Shown: positions 1-10,857, numbered from the stretch's first letter. The stretch: 64,000 bases of DNA from Planctomycetota bacterium (GCA_021791715.1 JAJYWB010000018.1:24743-88742), one strand, 5' to 3'. The notes: a model not told the origin generated them from the letters alone. Program-made: numbers and translations.

Positions 1-46
1 TGCGATCGACGCGAAACTTCGCCGCGCGATCGCTCCCCGGGCCCGC

Positions 47-382
<336 letters not shown>

Positions 383-680
383 GTTTGATTCCGCCTCTGT
401 CGCTCGAGTTCGCTCGCGGTTCGACCGGCGATCCGATCGATAGGCCGCGAGCCGATCGCTCGATTAAGGATCATTATAAAACGTGATTCGATCGAGTCAA
501 TCGCCGTCGTCGAAAAAAACTGACCAAACGAACACATCGAGAACCAAACGTTGGCGCCGCATGGAAGATTCCGCTATCATCCTCGCGGCGATAACGAACC
601 GACCACGCACGTCAGACGAACGACAAGCCGCTCGACCCGCCCCCCTCCCGGGATCGATCCTTAATCTCAAGGATAACGAC

Positions 681-1811
681 ATGATTCAATCTCTATACAA
701 AAGATTTCTTCAAGACAAACCGATCGCCGCCGCGTTAACGATCGTCATGTGTCCGACCGCGATTCTTTTACAATTAACTCACGCCTCGGCGGCGCTTCGG
801 TTCATCGCGGCGTGCGCCGCGATCGTTCCCCTTTCGTCGTTCCTGGGAAACGCGACCGAGAAGCTCGCCGACCGTCTCGGCCACGGAATCGGCGGGCTCT
901 TAAACGCGACTTTCGGCAACGCCGCCGAACTCATCGTCTCGCTCGCGGCCCTCTTCAAAGGACTCGACGACGTCGTCAAAGCGTCGCTCACCGGCAGCAT
1001 CCTCGGCAACCTCCTCCTCGTCCTGGGAGCGAGCTTCCTCGCGGGAGGAATCAAATACCCCCTGCAACACTTTCAAAGAACCCCGGCCCGAGTCGCCGGA
1101 ACGATGATGGCGCTCGCCGCGATCGGACTTATCGTCCCCGCGATCTTCCACTTCCTCGTCGGCGAAAACTCGGCGCGCCTCGAACACCGTTTAAGCGCGA
1201 TGGTCGCCGGCTTATTAATCATTACGTATATACTTGGCTTGATTTTTAGTTTGCTCACGCATCGAACCCAATTTTTTGTGAAATCGGCCGATCCCGTAAC
1301 CAAACAAAGTTTGCACAATCAAACGGAAGCGAAAACACCAGCGGGGGTCAAGAAACCTCTCTTCACCTTGATCGCCGCGACCGTCGGAATCGCGATCATG
1401 AGCGAAATTCTCGTCGGAGCGATCGAAGAGGCGGGAAAGTCGCTCGGCCTAACAAGCCTGTTCATGGGAGTCGTCGTCGTCGCGATCGTCGGCAACGCCG
1501 CCGAACACGCGACCGCGGTCTTCATGGCGCGGAAGAACCAGATGGATCTCGCCGTCGGAATCGCGCTCGGCTCGGCCACCCAGATCGCCCTCTTCGTCGC
1601 CCCCGTTCTCGTCTTCGCGAGCTACCTCCGACCCCACCCCATGGACCTCCTCTTCTCAACCTTCGAGGTCGCCTCGGTCATCCTCTCGGTACTCGTCGCG
1701 CGGATGGTCGCCGAAGACGGCGAATCCACCTGGCTCGAAGGCGCCATGCTCCTCATGCTCTACGCCATCCTCGCGATCGCGTTCTTCGAACTCCCCGGAG
1801 TCGTTCACTAA
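681..1811 (+). CDS. calcium/proton antiporter (CaCA family, Cax/ChaA type)
   Basis: Polytopic inner-membrane exchanger that probably expels Ca2+ in exchange for protons. From the chosen start it is 376 aa, with about 10-11 hydrophobic segments. The two inverted CaCA alpha repeats are visible: GNATEKLADRLG plus FGNAAELIVS in the first half, and GNAAEHATAVF plus GSATQIALF in the second. The open frame extends upstream to 483, but that part is polar and unlike the family. The ATG at 681 has AAGGA seven bases ahead. The middle of the gene (about 1208-1290) switches abruptly to AT-ending codons. The specificity for Ca2+ over other cations is inferred from the family. Confidence 0.9.
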   Translation: MIQSLYKRFLQDKPIAAALTIVMCPTAILLQLTHASAALRFIAACAAIVPLSSFLGNATEKLADRLGHGIGGLLNATFGNAAELIVSLAALFKGLDDVVKASLTGSILGNLLLVLGASFLAGGIKYPLQHFQRTPARVAGTMMALAAIGLIVPAIFHFLVGENSARLEHRLSAMVAGLLIITYILGLIFSLLTHRTQFFVKSADPVTKQSLHNQTEAKTPAGVKKPLFTLIAATVGIAIMSEILVGAIEEAGKSLGLTSLFMGVVVVAIVGNAAEHATAVFMARKNQMDLAVGIALGSATQIALFVAPVLVFASYLRPHPMDLLFSTFEVASVILSVLVARMVAEDGESTWLEGAMLLMLYAILAIAFFELPGVVH

Positions 1812-1988
1812 CCGTTCGCTCGCGATGAGTTTTTTTCCTAAAATCAATCGCGGCGATCCTTAACCCGCGAAATCGCTCAATCCGACAAAAATCAATCACA
1901 TGATCGCATAGAGATTTTCTTAACGCGTTTCGATCGGATCGGCCTTCGGGACGATACGCGCACGGCGACGAGATCAGCTAGGTGTTGC

Positions 1989-2819
1989 ATGTCGATATTA
2001 GGATGGTTTAGTAAGAAGCGACGCCGCGAAGAGATCGGCGCGCGACCGTTTTCCGAGGAATTCCTGGCGATCGTCGAGAAGAACGTCCGGTGGTATCGTC
2101 GGCTTAACGTCGAGAGCAAGGCCGAGTTGATCAAAAAAATTCAGGTGTTTCTGGCCGAGAAGGCGTTCGAGGGATGCGGCGGGCTCGAACTCAACGACGA
2201 GATTCGGGTGACGATCGCGGCGCAGGCTTGTTTGTTATTGCTCGGCACGCGCTCCGATTATTATCCCAAGTTGCAAACAATATTGGTTTATCCGTCGGCG
2301 TATCTGGCGCGCACGGTCGAGCCGCTGCGGGGCGGGGGGGTGATCGAGAAGGATGAGGAGCGGATCGGCGAATCGTGGGTGTCGGGAGTCGTCGTACTCG
2401 CGTGGGACGAGATTGAAGAAGAATTCACCGATCCGTTCGCGCGCCATAACGTCGTCTTGCACGAGTTCGCTCACCAGCTTGATTACGAGGACGGCGCCGC
2501 CGACGGCGCTCCCTTGCTAAGCGGACGAGGCGCGTACGCGCGCTGGGCCAAGGTGATGCGCAAAGAATTCGAATCGCTCCGCCGACGCCGCGACCTCGGC
2601 AGACCGGGAGTGATCGACGATTACGGCGCGAAGAACCCCGCCGAATTCTTCGCGGTCGCCACCGAAACGTTCTTCGAACGCCCCCGATCGCTTCGGCTCA
2701 AACATCAATCGCTTTATGAAGAACTTAAAAGATATTATCGCCTCGATCCCGTCGCGCTGCTCGACGACGCCTCTCCCTCGGCCGACGAATCGGCGCCGAA
2801 CGACGCGTCGGAATCTTAA
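1989..2819 (+). CDS. mtfA: MtfA-like zinc peptidase (M90 family)
   Basis: 276-aa protein with the metallopeptidase signature HEFAH at residues 158-162, followed by QLD. A downstream NPAEFFA motif (Glu219) is the expected third zinc ligand. In enterobacteria MtfA links the glucose PTS regulator Mlc to proteolysis; no Mlc or PTS gene is visible here, so the physiological substrate is unknown. The N-terminus is basic (SKKRRRE) with no signal peptide, so it is likely cytosolic. The C-terminal tail of about 15 residues is low-complexity Ser/Ala/Asp. It stands alone, with large gaps on both sides. Confidence 0.85.
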   Translation: MSILGWFSKKRRREEIGARPFSEEFLAIVEKNVRWYRRLNVESKAELIKKIQVFLAEKAFEGCGGLELNDEIRVTIAAQACLLLLGTRSDYYPKLQTILVYPSAYLARTVEPLRGGGVIEKDEERIGESWVSGVVVLAWDEIEEEFTDPFARHNVVLHEFAHQLDYEDGAADGAPLLSGRGAYARWAKVMRKEFESLRRRRDLGRPGVIDDYGAKNPAEFFAVATETFFERPRSLRLKHQSLYEELKRYYRLDPVALLDDASPSADESAPNDASES

Positions 2820-3528
2820 TCTCCGATTGATCGATTATTATATAACATGTAATTACATGATATGACGATCCTCCTCCCGTCGTTTTATTATGTCGACGGC
2901 ATGAATTCAAAGTAATCGCGCCGAGTTTCGACGTCGCGGAAGAAAATTCGCGCGGCGACGTTTCGCAACGGTAAGAAGAAGCGAATTCGGACTCGACGAT
3001 CCCCTTGATATTTAAGTATTTAAATAATTATATTGTGAGTTTATTTGGATAACCGAACGTTTCTCTGCACGTCCGTTCGCGATCAAGACCGAAACTACTC
3101 GCACCTCGCCGAATCCGTTCCTTTCGCGACGCCTGAAAAGTAAACTATATTTTATAATTGATTATTCTTGAGTATGCCACCGAACCTCTCGAACGTGGGA
3201 CGGTGTTCGGGTTCCCGAAAGAATGAAGACCGCTCGAAGAGAAGGGATTCGCTCGTCGCGCCGCGGGCGAAAACGCTCAATTGGCCGTCGAAAATTGAAT
3301 CAAACCAAAAGCCCCACGCGGCGAAGCCGCAAGCGCCGCGCGGTCCGCCTTGTCGAAACGCCGTCGTTTTTGGTACATTCGATAATACGCGGCCGAGCCG
3401 GCCGTCCCGCGTCGGGGCGAAACCGGACCGTTGGATCTCGCTAAGAGTCATTCAAAACTGGACAACTGAATCGGTATCGTCGTTGTTTCCGCCGCGCGTC
3501 GCCCCGTATGGTTCTTACAGAAAAAGCC
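2820..3528. other. intergenic region, no supported gene
   Basis: About 700 bases between the peptidase and typA. It is distinctly AT-rich in its first half, with short homopolymeric and TTTAAATAATTA-like stretches. The open frames here (for example 3168-3578 and 3152-3451) are Arg/Ser/Pro-rich, resemble no family I know and run across the typA start. I see no RNA gene or clear terminator. Confidence 0.5.
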
Positions 3529-5361
3529 ATGATAAGACGAGAAGACATCCGCAACGTCGCGATCATCGCGCACGTTGATCACGGTAAAACGACTCTGGTC
3601 GACGCGATGCTGCGTCAGTGCGGTCAATTCCGCGCGGGGCAGCTTCAAGGCGATCAGATCCTCGATTCCAACGACATCGAGCGGCAACGCGGGATCACGA
3701 TCTGGGCCAAAAACATCGCGATCACTTACGGAACGACCAAGATCAACCTGATCGACACCCCCGGCCACGCCGATTTCGGCGGCGAGGTCGAACGGACGCT
3801 GCAAATGGCGGACGGAGCGCTCGTGCTCGTCGATTCGTTCGAAGGGCCGATGCCTCAAACGAAATTCGTCCTCCGCAAGGCGTTCTCGAACGGGCTTCGT
3901 CCGATCGTCGTGATCAACAAGGTCGATCGCCCCGACGCCCGCCCGCTCGAAGTCCTCAACGAAATCTTCGACACCTTCGTCGAACTCGGCGCCGACGAAG
4001 GCCAGCTCGATTTCGCCTACATTTTCGCCTCGGGCAAGGCCGGATTCGCCTCGCACGATCACGAGGCTCGGCAAGGAGACATCAAACCCCTCTTCGACCT
4101 GATCCTCGAACGCGTCCCGGGTCCGCTCGTCGCCCCCGACGACCCGCTCCAAATGCTTTGCACCACGCTCGATTATTCCGAATACGTCGGCAGGATCGCG
4201 ATCGGCCGAATCGTCTCGGGAACCGTGCGCCAGGGACAAAAAGCGGCGCTCATCAAAGCGGGAGGCGTGATCAACCCCGGCTCGATCGATCGCGTGCTCG
4301 TCTTTAACAAGCTCGAGCGCGTGGAAGTTCCCGAGGCTTCGGCGGGAGACGTCGTCGCCATCGTGGGATTGAGCGGCGTGGATATCGGCGATACGATCGC
4401 CGACGGCGACAAGCCCGTCGCGCTGCCGAGGATCGAGATCGACGAGCCGACTTTGAGCATGTTGTTCACGGTCAACGATTCGCCGCTGACGGGGGAGGGG
4501 CGTTTCCTCACGTCGCGCCACTTGAAAGATCGGCTCGATCGCGAGCTGCAATCGAACGTGGCGCTCCGCGTCGAACCGACCGAGGATCGCGATTCGTTCC
4601 AGGTTTCGGGACGCGGATTATTACATCTTTCCGTGTTGATAGAAATGATGCGGCGCGAGGGTTACGAACTCGCCGTCGGCAAGCCCGAAGTCATCACCAA
4701 GATGATGGGGGGGATCGAACACGAACCGTACGAATACTTGGTCGTCGACGTTCCGCACGGCCAGATGGGTCCCGTGATGGAGCTTGTGGGCGCCCGACGC
4801 GGCGAGCTTTCGCGGATGGACGTGAAAGGCGCGTACGCGCATCTCGAGTTTCTCATCCCCGCCCGCGGCCTTCTCGGCCTGCGAACCAGGCTATTAAGCT
4901 CGACGCAGGGGGAGGCGATCATGCATCACAACTTCCACGGATATCAACCCTTCAAGGGAGAGATTCCGCGGCGGATGAACGGCGTGATGATCAGCATGGT
5001 TTCGGGCCAGGCGGTCGCTTTCGCGCTCGACGGCTTGCAGCAACGCGGAGTCATGTTCGTCGAACCCGGCGACGACGTGTATGAAGGAATGATCATCGGC
5101 GAGAACGCTCGCGACGACGACATGGTCGTCAACCCGTGCAAAGAGAAGAAGCTGACGAACATGCGTGCCTCGGGTTCGGATAAGAACATTCTTTTAAAGC
5201 CGCCGCGCCGGCTGACTCTCGAGATCGCGCTCGAATACATCGAATCGGACGAACTCGTCGAGGTCACTCCCTCGAAGATCAGGCTGCGGAAAAAGCACCT
5301 TTCGGAGGAGGCGCGGAAACGATCGGGGCGGAGCAGGGGGAAGGTCGGCGCGTCGTCGTAA
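3529..5361 (+). CDS. typA: translational GTPase TypA/BipA
   Basis: Ribosome-associated GTPase of the EF-G-like family, implicated in ribosome assembly and stress adaptation. About 610 aa, the normal family length. Visible G motifs: AHVDHGKTT (G1), RGITI (G2), DTPGHADFGGEV (G3) and NKVDRP (G4). These are followed by EF-Tu domain 2-like, domain III and V regions and the TypA-specific C-terminus. The chosen start gives MIRREDIRNVAIIAH, matching typical TypA N-termini. An in-frame ATG at 3508 is also possible, but neither start has a strong ribosome site. The basic tail (KRSGRSRGK) is longer than usual. Confidence 0.95.
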   Translation: MIRREDIRNVAIIAHVDHGKTTLVDAMLRQCGQFRAGQLQGDQILDSNDIERQRGITIWAKNIAITYGTTKINLIDTPGHADFGGEVERTLQMADGALVLVDSFEGPMPQTKFVLRKAFSNGLRPIVVINKVDRPDARPLEVLNEIFDTFVELGADEGQLDFAYIFASGKAGFASHDHEARQGDIKPLFDLILERVPGPLVAPDDPLQMLCTTLDYSEYVGRIAIGRIVSGTVRQGQKAALIKAGGVINPGSIDRVLVFNKLERVEVPEASAGDVVAIVGLSGVDIGDTIADGDKPVALPRIEIDEPTLSMLFTVNDSPLTGEGRFLTSRHLKDRLDRELQSNVALRVEPTEDRDSFQVSGRGLLHLSVLIEMMRREGYELAVGKPEVITKMMGGIEHEPYEYLVVDVPHGQMGPVMELVGARRGELSRMDVKGAYAHLEFLIPARGLLGLRTRLLSSTQGEAIMHHNFHGYQPFKGEIPRRMNGVMISMVSGQAVAFALDGLQQRGVMFVEPGDDVYEGMIIGENARDDDMVVNPCKEKKLTNMRASGSDKNILLKPPRRLTLEIALEYIESDELVEVTPSKIRLRKKHLSEEARKRSGRSRGKVGASS

Positions 5362-5401
5362 GGGGCGGAACGATCGGCTCGGGTCCGCCGCGCAAGCCTT
5401 G

Positions 5402-5433
5402 GGGCGCTTCTTGATCGCGATCGAGAAGCGCCC
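5402..5433 (+). terminator. hairpin downstream of typA
   Basis: Perfect 10-bp stem, GGGCGCTTCT at 5402-5411 with AGAAGCGCCC at 5424-5433. It encloses a GATCGCGATC core that is itself palindromic, so the fold can extend further. It lies about 40 bases after the typA stop. There is no T-tract immediately after it, only AT-rich sequence some 15 bases on, so it may end transcription weakly or protect the 3' end. Confidence 0.55.
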
Positions 5434-5719
5434 GAACGATCGAAAATGATAAAATATTTAATTACTTAAAAATATTGTGGTATAAAGCAAATTGGCAGAC
5501 CAACAAATTAGCATTTCCGCTTAAGATTGCATTCTTCCCGATTTCGCTTGCTTCACGGTCGACTCGGGTTTAGAAAGGTCGACGTGCGGGGCGGGATCGC
5601 GGGTTGAAAATATCGCCCCTTGGGCGGCTCGATTCGTTGCTCTCGGCTCGCGCCGCGGCTACGATCGCATGATCGAAGTTTCTTGTTCGTTTCCCTTTTG
5701 GATACGGAGTGTTCTTGGC
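5434..5719. other. intergenic region upstream of the cupin gene
   Basis: AT-rich for its first 100 bases, then GC-rich up to the cupin gene. No gene is supported; this stretch presumably holds the promoter of the sugar-isomerase run. No palindrome stands out. Confidence 0.4.
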
Positions 5720-6955
5720 ATGGCCGATTCGCGACTTCACGCCCGCGCTCGCGCGGCGATCGACGCGGGAGAGGGAATTTTACGACTGGCGCCGACGTGG
5801 GTGCCGCGCTCGTTCCTCATGCCCGGCGGCCGGCTCAAACTCGCCCCCCAAGACCTCTACGCCCTGGGAACGCATCGCGGCGGGATCGACGAACGCTGGT
5901 TCGCGTCGACGACCCCCGCGGCCAACGAAGGCGCTCCCCCCGACGAAGGCCTCAGTTATGTCGTCCACGAAGGCGATCGCTTCACCCTTAAAGACGCGAT
6001 CGACCTCTTCGGCGGCGAACTCATCGGCGATTCGATCTGGAACAAATACAAACGCTGGCCCGTCTACAGCAAATTCTTCGACAACCTCGGCCCGATCCCC
6101 CACCACATGCATCAAACCCAGGCGCAGGCCGAACGCGTGGGCCGCGAGGGAAAACCCGAAAGCTATTATTTCCCTCCCCAACTCAATTGGACGGGAAATC
6201 ATTTCCCCTACACGTTTATGGGTCTCGAGCCCGGAACGACCAAAACCGACATCCGTCGTTGTCTTGAGCGGTGGAACGAGGGGGATAACGGAATCATCGA
6301 TTATTCCAAGGCGTATCGCCTTAAACCGGGAACGGGCTGGCTGATCCCACCCGCGGTGCTCCACGCCCCCGGATCGCTCGTCACATACGAGCCGCAATGG
6401 GGTTCGGACGTCTTCGGCATGTACCAATCGATGGTCGAAGGCCGCCGTGTTCCGTGGGAGCTGCTCGTCAAAGACGTCCCCGAAGACAAACACCACGACC
6501 TCGATTACCTCGTCGATCAGCTCGATTGGGCCAAGAACGTCGACCCGGAATTCAAAAATCACAATTATCTCGAACCGATCGTCCATTCGGGGGGCGACGA
6601 TCAAGAATATGTCGACAAGTGGGTTGTTTATGGGACGATCGAAGGCGCGCAGCTTTTCAGCGCGCGCGAGCTGACGATCAAGCCGGGGGGATCGGCGACG
6701 ATCAAGGACGACGGAGCTTACGGCCTGATCGTGACTCAGGGGAGCGGCAAGATCGGCTCGCTCGCGGTCGACAGCCCGATATACATCCGCTACGGGGAGA
6801 CGACCAAAGACGAGGTTTTCGTTTCGGCGAAACGCGCCGCGGCGGGAGTGACGTTCCGGAACGACGGCGCCGAGCCGTTCGTCAGCCTCCGCTACTTCGG
6901 CCCCGACGTCCATCGCAACCTCCCCGCGGTCGGCGATCATCGCCGCGGACGCTGA
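5720..6955 (+). CDS. cupin-fold protein, phosphomannose-isomerase-like metal site
   Basis: 411-aa cytosolic protein from the chosen ATG, which has GGAGT nine bases ahead; the frame is open further upstream to 5669. The central domain has a cupin-type metal site like that of type I mannose-6-phosphate isomerases: PHHMHQ (His128, 129, 131), Glu147 in KPESYY, and His215 in PPAVLHAPGS. A second beta-rich half follows, as in bicupin isomerases. It probably isomerises or epimerises a sugar or sugar phosphate, but the substrate is unknown. It is the first of several sugar-handling genes on this strand, followed 128 bases later by a TIM-barrel isomerase-like gene. I do not recognise a named gene. Confidence 0.75.
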   Translation: MADSRLHARARAAIDAGEGILRLAPTWVPRSFLMPGGRLKLAPQDLYALGTHRGGIDERWFASTTPAANEGAPPDEGLSYVVHEGDRFTLKDAIDLFGGELIGDSIWNKYKRWPVYSKFFDNLGPIPHHMHQTQAQAERVGREGKPESYYFPPQLNWTGNHFPYTFMGLEPGTTKTDIRRCLERWNEGDNGIIDYSKAYRLKPGTGWLIPPAVLHAPGSLVTYEPQWGSDVFGMYQSMVEGRRVPWELLVKDVPEDKHHDLDYLVDQLDWAKNVDPEFKNHNYLEPIVHSGGDDQEYVDKWVVYGTIEGAQLFSARELTIKPGGSATIKDDGAYGLIVTQGSGKIGSLAVDSPIYIRYGETTKDEVFVSAKRAAAGVTFRNDGAEPFVSLRYFGPDVHRNLPAVGDHRRGR

Positions 6956-7083
6956 TCGGCGAAATCCATACAAGTCGATTCGCGTATGTTTAAGTATGTG
7001 TGAACGCCGAACCGTATGAGATAAATACCTCGGCGTTCTGTTTTTCTTTCACATTTTCACGGAACTCTCGGAGATTTGGATCG

Positions 7084-8151
7084 ATGAGCCGAGCGCATCT
7101 GAACGATCTTCCCAGGCTGCACAACGCGGCGTGGCCGGGAGTCGTCGGCAAAGGGGAGGGTTCCGAGCCGCCGATCGATCTCGACACGATGCTCGATCTC
7201 ACCGCCGCGGCCGAGGTCGACGGGGTCAAGTTCGACGGCGTAGACTTATTTTTATTTAGTCCACATGTCGATATCAACGCTTCCGACGACGATTTGAAGC
7301 GACTCGCCGACCGGGTTCGAGCGAGGGGGCTCGTGATCGGCAGCGTGGTCGCTCCGGTTTGGCCGCCGACGGGAGGGGGATCGGCGCTCGATCCCGGCGA
7401 GGGGCGAAGCCGATTTCTCGATCAGGTGCGGAAGGGGTGTCGAATCGCCAAAAAATTGCGCGAGCTCGGCGTTCGGCCTTACGGAATCGTGAGGATCGAT
7501 TCGGCGAGCGGCGTGGCCGATTGGGCGGTCGACCCCGAGGGGAATCAACAACGGATCGCCGAAACGTTCAAAGCCGCGGCCAAAATCGCCCGCGATCACG
7601 GCGAAAGGCTCGCCGCCGAGGGGGAGATCTGCTGGGGCGGGATGCATTCGTGGCGGAAGATGGTCGACCTTCTCGAACGCGTCGGCGAGCCCGAGACGCT
7701 CGGCTTTCAAGCGGATATGGCTCATACGCTTTTATATACATTGGGTGAGAACGCCCCCGAGGATCGGATTCTCCCGCTCGATTTCGACTGGAGCGACGCC
7801 GCGACGCTCGACGATGCGCTCCGCACGCTGACGCGAGCGCTTCGCCCCTGGACGATCGATTTTCACGTGGCGCAGAACGACGCGACGGTTTATGGATCGG
7901 GCTCGCACGATCACACGGGCCGCCACTGCCTGGCGAACGATCCCAAGGGAAAGCTCGACATCCCCAGACACGCGGGCTTTTGGCTCCGCGACGAAAACGG
8001 AGCGCCGATTCATCAATTTGAACACATTTGCTGGGATGGTTGTATGTTCCCGAACTCGACGATGACCGACCCCCGCACGTGGAACGACGTCCTCGCGGCG
8101 ATGATCGCGGTTCGCGACGCGCACGGCTCGGTTTCACCCGGATCGGCGTGA
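7084..8151 (+). CDS. sugar phosphate isomerase/epimerase-like TIM-barrel protein
   Basis: 355 aa from the ATG at 7084, which has GGAG about ten bases ahead; the frame stays open back to 7000. The pattern resembles the xylose isomerase-like / AP endonuclease 2 superfamily: strand ends carrying acidic and His residues at [15 protein letters not shown] and DFHVAQND, which could supply a divalent-metal site. It ends with a conserved-looking [11 protein letters not shown] segment. It probably acts on a keto-sugar, together with the neighbouring cupin protein and the oxidoreductase downstream. The substrate cannot be read from sequence. The segments around 7243-7280 and 7723-7745 use AT-ending codons in a GC-ending gene. 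Confidence 0.7.
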   Translation: MSRAHLNDLPRLHNAAWPGVVGKGEGSEPPIDLDTMLDLTAAAEVDGVKFDGVDLFLFSPHVDINASDDDLKRLADRVRARGLVIGSVVAPVWPPTGGGSALDPGEGRSRFLDQVRKGCRIAKKLRELGVRPYGIVRIDSASGVADWAVDPEGNQQRIAETFKAAAKIARDHGERLAAEGEICWGGMHSWRKMVDLLERVGEPETLGFQADMAHTLLYTLGENAPEDRILPLDFDWSDAATLDDALRTLTRALRPWTIDFHVAQNDATVYGSGSHDHTGRHCLANDPKGKLDIPRHAGFWLRDENGAPIHQFEHICWDGCMFPNSTMTDPRTWNDVLAAMIAVRDAHGSVSPGSA

Positions 8152-8243
8152 GGGGGCGAGTTTACCGCTCGACGAATCGAACCGATCCGAACTCCTTCAA
8201 AAGTTCATGAGCGATCGAACGAGATCAGAACAAGGAGCGGAAA

Positions 8244-9041
8244 ATGACGTCCCCGTTCCCAGGAATGGATCCTTATTTAGAAAATCCGAACATGTGGCGC
8301 GGAGTTCATCACTGGTTCATCACCGCCTCGGCCGAGCAGTTGCAACCTCAACTGACTCCGCGCGGGTATTACGTCGACGTCGAAAGCAGGGTGTGGTTGG
8401 AATCGCCGGAACGATCGGTTTATCCCGATCTTTCGCTTCTCATTCCCGCCGATCTAAAAACCTTCGAAAAACAAACCGAAAAGGCGTCGTCCTCCGAGGT
8501 CGCCGACCTTCCCGTGAAGATCCGCGTGGTCGAGAACGAGGTTCGCGAAGATTATCTTCAAATTTACGAGCGATCGACGAATAAATTAATCACTGGGATT
8601 GAATTTATTTCTCCGAGTAATAAATCGAATCGAACGGCGCGCAAGCTGTATTTAAAAAAACGCAAGGAGTTGTTCGAGGCCGGGATTAACTTCGTCGAGA
8701 TCGATTTGCTCCGCGAGGGAAAATCGATCGTTCGGCTCCCGGCGTCGATCGTCGACCGAATACCTCGACCGTATTATCTGGTGAACATAATTCGGGCCGA
8801 GGGCGAAGAGTATGAATTTCATCCGATCGACGTGCGACGTCGATTGCCAAGGGTGGGCGTGCCGTTAAAACCTGGAGAGCCCGACGTGGTTTTGGATCTT
8901 CAAGCGGCGCGTGATCGCGTTTACGCGGCCGGTGCTTATGGCGATCGGATCGACTACAATCGCGATCCCGTTCCCCCGCTACCCCCGGCTTACGCCGAAT
9001 GGCTGCGCGAGACGGTCGCGAGGGGAGGGTCGGCGACATGA
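8244..9041 (+). CDS. DUF4058 family protein
   Basis: 265-aa protein with the diagnostic DUF4058 N-terminus PFPGMDPYLE and the internal EFISPSNKS and FVEIDLLREG segments. These look like the acidic strand pattern of PD-(D/E)XK-type folds (Glu ahead of the ISPSNK Lys), though no function has been shown. The family is abundant in planctomycetes and cyanobacteria, often in many copies. The AAGGAG ribosome site is well placed. No signal peptide is present. It sits between two sugar-metabolism genes with no obvious functional link. A nuclease relationship is my inference only. Confidence 0.85.
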   Translation: MTSPFPGMDPYLENPNMWRGVHHWFITASAEQLQPQLTPRGYYVDVESRVWLESPERSVYPDLSLLIPADLKTFEKQTEKASSSEVADLPVKIRVVENEVREDYLQIYERSTNKLITGIEFISPSNKSNRTARKLYLKKRKELFEAGINFVEIDLLREGKSIVRLPASIVDRIPRPYYLVNIIRAEGEEYEFHPIDVRRRLPRVGVPLKPGEPDVVLDLQAARDRVYAAGAYGDRIDYNRDPVPPLPPAYAEWLRETVARGGSAT

Positions 9042-9143
9042 AGGAATACGCCGCGAGCGAAAGCCGAACGGAACGATATTTTGACTTCAAGAACACGATC
9101 GTCGCGGGTAGTCGGCGCGATCGGGAGGAAAACGGGAGAGCAT

Positions 9144-10292
9144 ATGTCTAAACAAAAGCCGCTCAACGTCGGGCTCGTGGGCTACGGGTTCATGGGTCGA
9201 ACGCATTCGAACGCTTACAAGCGTGTGAACGATTTTTTCGAGGTCGCGCATCGCCCCGTGCTCAAGGCGGTTTGCGGGCGGAGCGACGCGGGGGCGAAAA
9301 AGTTCGCCGAAACGTGGGGTTACGAATCGGTCGAGACCGATTGGCGGAAACTCGTCGAACGTAAAGATATCGACGCGATCGATATTTGCACGCCCAACAA
9401 CACGCACGCCGAGATCGCGCTCGCCGCCGCGGCGGCGGGTAAGATGATCCTCTGCGAAAAGCCGTTGTCGATGAATCTCAAGGAGGGGAGCGCGATGGCC
9501 GACGCGGTCGAGAAGGCCGGCGTTCGCAACACCGTTTGGTACAATTACCGGCGCGTCCCCGCGGTGACGCTCGCCAAATCGTTGATCGACGAGGGAAAGC
9601 TCGGTCGCATTTTTCATTATCGAGCCAATTTTTTGCAGGACTGGACGATCTCGGCCGACCTTCCCCAGGGGGGCGCGGGGCTCTGGCGGCTCGACGCCGC
9701 CGCGGCGGGCTCGGGAGTGACGGGAGACCTGCTCGCTCATTGTATCGACACCGCGATCTGGCTGAACGGAACGATCGGAACCGTCTGCTCGATGACCGAA
9801 ACGTTCGTTAAAGAGCGCAAGCATAACCTCACGGGGAAGGTCGAGCCCGTCGGAATCGACGACGCCTGCGCTTTCATGTGCCGGTTCGACAACGGGTCGC
9901 TCGGGCTGTTCGAATCGACCCGGTACGCGCGCGGCCACAAGGCGCTGTACACGTTCGAGGTCAACGGCGAGAAGGCTTCGCTCAAATGGGATCTCCACGA
10001 TCTGCACAGGCTTCAATATTTTGATCATCGCGACGATTCCGCCCTCCGCGGCTGGCGATCGATTCACGTCACCGACGGCGAGCATCCTTATATGAACAGA
10101 TGGTGGGTTCCCGGCCTGCAGATCGGCTATGAGCACACTTTTGTGCATCAGGTCGCCGATTTTCTGGCGGATCTCGCGGCGGATCGGCCGACCTCGCCGA
10201 CGTTCCGCGAGGCGCTTTCGACACAGGCCGTGTGCGACGCGGTTCTCGACTCGGCCGAGGTGGGAACGTGGCAAACGGTGATCCCGGTTTGA
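9144..10292 (+). CDS. Gfo/Idh/MocA family NAD(P)-dependent oxidoreductase
   Basis: 382 aa. The N-terminal Rossmann domain has [13 protein letters not shown] (dinucleotide-binding GxGxxG-type loop) and [12 protein letters not shown]. The family signature CEKPLS supplies the catalytic-region Lys. The C-terminal alpha/beta substrate domain contains [11 protein letters not shown], where His/Asp may act in catalysis. Members oxidise hydroxyls of sugars and inositols. Start chosen at the ATG after GGGAGAG; the frame extends to 9081. Position in the sugar-isomerase run suggests oxidation of the same sugar or cyclitol. The substrate is unassigned. Confidence 0.85.
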   Translation: MSKQKPLNVGLVGYGFMGRTHSNAYKRVNDFFEVAHRPVLKAVCGRSDAGAKKFAETWGYESVETDWRKLVERKDIDAIDICTPNNTHAEIALAAAAAGKMILCEKPLSMNLKEGSAMADAVEKAGVRNTVWYNYRRVPAVTLAKSLIDEGKLGRIFHYRANFLQDWTISADLPQGGAGLWRLDAAAAGSGVTGDLLAHCIDTAIWLNGTIGTVCSMTETFVKERKHNLTGKVEPVGIDDACAFMCRFDNGSLGLFESTRYARGHKALYTFEVNGEKASLKWDLHDLHRLQYFDHRDDSALRGWRSIHVTDGEHPYMNRWWVPGLQIGYEHTFVHQVADFLADLAADRPTSPTFREALSTQAVCDAVLDSAEVGTWQTVIPV

Positions 10293-10389
10293 CGTCGATT
10301 TGAAGATCGACGATGATCGAATCGTGGTCGCGCGGAGAGATCGAACAAAAGCGGGATCTTCCGATCCAAGAATTCGATCGGAGCAATCG

Positions 10390-10854
10390 ATGTCAAGGCT
10401 CGTTTTTTATCGGCAGAAACGGAACGACGGATCGATCCGTACCGGGGTCGAACTCGACGACGAAACGATCGCTCATCAATTTGAAGAACCGACGGGAGAT
10501 CGCGACCCGGTCTTGCTTTGGTATGTCGATTTGCGCTGCGAAGGATCGGGCGTTCCTTCGGAACCAAAGGCCGCGGCGCTTTGGTTGTTGGATCAATCGC
10601 AAACGATTCGGCACGGTTTTCGTCGATTCGCCGAGAAAATGCGCTTCGGCGCCGACGTCGATCGCTATTCGATCAGGTGGAGCGAATTCGAAGGACTTCC
10701 CGACGACGTCGAAATGACGATCGTCTGTTCGGCTTCGAATCGCGTCGTCGCTCGCGGCCTCGCCGAAATCCTCACGGATATCGGCGATCGTTGGCGAGAG
10801 ATCCTCGTCGACGAATTGGATATCGTTATCGAGTCTCAACATGTTTCTCAATAA
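10390..10854 (+). CDS. unrecognised protein coupled to a PIN-domain gene
   Basis: 154-aa soluble acidic protein from the ATG at 10390, with GGAG just ahead; the frame is open from 10300. I do not recognise a named family. Visible traits: N-terminal FYRQKRNDG and RTGVELDDET, a central LLWYVDLRCEG strand, and a C-terminal helical part ending in DELDIVIE. Its stop lies three bases before the ATG of a PIN-domain gene, so the two are probably co-translated. The layout is that of a toxin-antitoxin pair with the antitoxin first, but this protein is larger than usual antitoxins and shows no clear DNA-binding motif. The role remains open. Confidence 0.65.
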   Translation: MSRLVFYRQKRNDGSIRTGVELDDETIAHQFEEPTGDRDPVLLWYVDLRCEGSGVPSEPKAAALWLLDQSQTIRHGFRRFAEKMRFGADVDRYSIRWSEFEGLPDDVEMTIVCSASNRVVARGLAEILTDIGDRWREILVDELDIVIESQHVSQ

Positions 10855-10857
10855 ATC

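Noticed and set aside
3168..3578. 136-aa frame upstream of and overlapping typA
   Set aside because: Arg/Ser/Pro-rich, overlaps the typA start and has no conserved motif.
3448..4551. Long antisense frame (367 aa) opposite typA
   Set aside because: It mirrors the GC-ending codons of typA and encodes an Arg/Asp/Val-rich protein unlike any family.
5780..6973. 397-aa frame opposite the cupin gene
   Set aside because: Antisense shadow of a strongly coding gene; no family motif and no ribosome site.
9087..10274. 395-aa frame opposite the Gfo/Idh/MocA gene
   Set aside because: Same shadow effect; composition is Arg/Val/Glu-rich with no recognisable domain.
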